The notes beneath the pieces were generated by a model, which saw only the letters and a program-made list of their open reading frames with translations, was not told where the DNA came from and did not search any database. DNA of 64,000 nt, from positions 15,314,001 through 15,378,000 of the forward strand of contig NC_003284.9 in the NCBI RefSeq assembly GCF_000002985.6. The letters are read 5' to 3'. The position numbers and the translations under genes are program-made. Below are positions 62,601-64,000 of this stretch, one piece after another. The DNA is from Caenorhabditis elegans. Taxonomy: Eukaryota > Nematoda > Chromadorea > Rhabditida > Rhabditidae. Position 1 is the stretch's first letter. Each line of letters opens with the position of its first letter.

Positions 62601-63685
62601 ACGAAAAAAAAAGAACTACTGCAATCCGAACAGTTTCTCCACCCAGTGGGGCCATGCCCTGCGTTAAAAACTTCTAATAGAAAGGAAAAATACCCATTGA
62701 AATGAAATGACGGTGAGAGTAAATAAAGAAACTAACTCTCCCTCTCTCTCTCTATCTCTCTGCGCGCGCCGTCGAGCGGTGACTGACTGGTAATCGAAAA
62801 CAGCGCACGTTTGGCGGAGTGTCACACACACACAACAGGCAAAGGCACAAAACTTTTAGAAAAGAGCATTGTTGATAGGTACGGTCTAAGCAGCGAGCAA
62901 TGTCGGCAGACAGATAGAAACTACCTTCGAATAAGTCAATACCTTTTTTTTTCGTTTTAAACTAACTCTGTCTCCACATGATCAATTCCATGTTTGTGAG
63001 CTCATTAGTTAAAAAGACCGAGTTCAAGCTTCTACACTAACTAATTACTTTTGGTGCCACTATACACATTTTTTCTAGATTTTCAACATTTTTAGATATT
63101 GTTTTAGTATCTGCCTTCTCAAACAGTGAGGGAGTAACTTTTTTCAAAATTTTTAACTCAAGATCTGTTCCAATTCTACAACATCTAGAAAAAAGTTGTG
63201 ATCTACTTTGTGGGCCAAAAGTGTATTGAACTTTGCTAATCTTTCCTTTTCAACTAACTATATTCAAATTGAAATAATAAATTTTCAGCAACATCTCACG
63301 TAGGCATAATGATGTCAAAGAGTAAAAACATAGAAATTCAAATAAAAACTAAACAAATTTTGGAGGAACACAACAAAAACTAGGCAAATGGAAACTAGAA
63401 GAGAAACATTTTGGAATTAAAAAGTGCCAGGAGAAAATAAAGTCTGTTCCATGCACTACTAAAATCTGAATCCCTTGAGAGCTATCAATAAAAAGAAAAA
63501 GAGCTAGACAAGCACAAAAGAGCATTCATGTAAGGCACAACATACATTTTTAACCAAAAATAACCTTCATTACATTACAACTAATTACAGACCGGAAAGT
63601 ACAAAACTTCAAGCTTCCTCACCGATTGTTCCAAATAGGAAGATTCTTCGTCGTCTGCACCTTTTCGGGGTTCGTACTTTCGCAT
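56642..63685 (-). CDS. ets-4: ETS-4, Pointed + ETS-domain transcription factor
   Basis: Eight firm minus-strand exons, 59055-58949, 58894-58691, 58636-58513, 58084-57967, 57668-57198, 57145-56989, 56930-56811 and 56759-56642, join in phase to a TAA. A candidate first exon 63685-63623 starts MRKYEPRKGADDEESSYLEQ and splices in phase 0 across a 4.6 kb intron. With it the protein is 493 residues; that exon is the weakest part. A Ser/Pro/Ala-rich start leads to a Pointed (SAM-like) domain at about 126-203 (VDLARFRVKDPNEWLVDDVV, MLSGQEMLTM). A 157-residue Gln/Ser/Leu-rich linker follows, then the ETS domain at about 393-485 (NKLWEFIRDAL, WEDPIEGVFRIVESEKLARLWG, LSRAMRTYYEKQIL) with both DNA-contact arginines. 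The SPDEF-like subclass fits. In C. elegans ets-4 is linked to lifespan and axon regeneration. Symbol is by family recall. Confidence 0.82.
59056..63622 (-). promoter_or_regulatory. ets-4 5' intron/promoter region
   Basis: No firm coding exon was found here. It contains a GC/GA-rich block at 59740-60060, a half P1 element (60301-60508), and a CT-rich plus GCGCGCGCC block followed by CA repeats at 62735-62840. Such blocks resemble alternative promoter sites, so shorter ets-4 transcripts starting nearer 59055 are possible. Confidence 0.35.
60301..60508. repeat. P1 foldback element, right half only (copy 5)
   Basis: Matches the right arm of P1: CATTTTTTGAGCCGTCATAA, AAATTCGGTGTTTTCAGACA and end ACTAAACCACCTTTAA. 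The left arm is absent, so it can no longer fold back on itself. Confidence 0.7.
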
Positions 63686-64000
63686 CACGGGCGCCGTTTT
63701 GGAATTGTTTTTTGGAAAAGCGGGGAGTTTCCCAAGAGAAATTTGAAGTTTTTTTTTTTCGTTTAAAAATTGATTGTCTGGATTATCCAAGTTTTCGATG
63801 TGAGCATATCACGAATTCTGAAACAAGTTTTTTTGTAATTTATTAAAAAAAAAGGTTGGAAGAAAAAAGTGAAGGATAAAATAAAAAGGCTTGAAAGAGA
63901 AAAAAAATGAGAGGAAAAACTTGAACTGAACTTTCTAATTATTCATGCTAATCTGCTGATCACAGACCATTCACTGTTTAGAAATTCATATGAGAAGGAG

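Overview
This is nuclear DNA from a nematode, almost certainly Caenorhabditis and most likely C. elegans. The sequence is AT-rich. Coding DNA is split into short exons whose introns start GTRAGT and end TTTTCAG, with many introns of 45-60 bases. Intergenic DNA and introns are full of small foldback (palindromic) DNA elements. Two genes are recognised from their proteins: nfki-1 (an IkB-like ankyrin protein) and ets-4 (a Pointed plus ETS-domain factor). From memory both lie on the C. elegans X chromosome, which would place the window there; this is recall, not a search. Exon joins were worked out by hand, checking splice sites and phase at every junction.

Layout. 1-465: 3' end of an unidentified + strand gene. 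1,061-3,218 (-): a 208-residue globin in four exons. 4,868-6,231 (-): two possible exons of an unrecognised gene or pseudogene. 8,249-11,809 (-): a 12-exon gene for an unrecognised 494-residue protein. 16,995-19,464 (+): a 473-residue SLC17-type MFS transporter. 24,539-29,548 (+): an unrecognised 205-residue single-pass membrane protein in six exons. 29.5-41.2 kb: a gene-poor stretch with a hairpin, a TA-flanked inverted-repeat element, two possible gene relics and a tRNA-like SINE. 41,240-49,229 (+): nfki-1, 12 exons. 51,997-55,756 (+): a DRAM/TMEM150-type six-span membrane protein. 56,642-63,685 (-): ets-4, ending tail to tail with the DRAM gene.

The genes look independently transcribed. 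Spacings are kilobases and I see no operon-like 100-base gap. Four genes (MFS, 205-residue protein, nfki-1, DRAM-like) have a strong splice acceptor 2-31 bases before the ATG, and the globin has one 22 bases before it. This fits trans-splicing or a nearby 5'UTR intron.

Repeats fall into named-here families. P1 is a foldback with GGTGGTGTAGTC ends (five copies). P2 is a foldback with GGTGGAGTAGCGCC ends (three). P3 is a foldback with CACGTGGTGTC/GATCTAC arms (three). There is a GCCGAATTTGCCG repeat and a CG-rich repeat containing GTGTCGGCCGC. There are several TA-flanked inverted-repeat MITEs and five copies of a tRNA-like SINE. One SINE copy has been split by a second, different tRNA-like SINE with a 15-base target duplication. 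I found no rRNA, functional tRNA, CRISPR array or viral gene. Nothing here amounts to a clearly new multi-gene system; the most novel items are two unrecognised but well-supported proteins and the nested retroelement.
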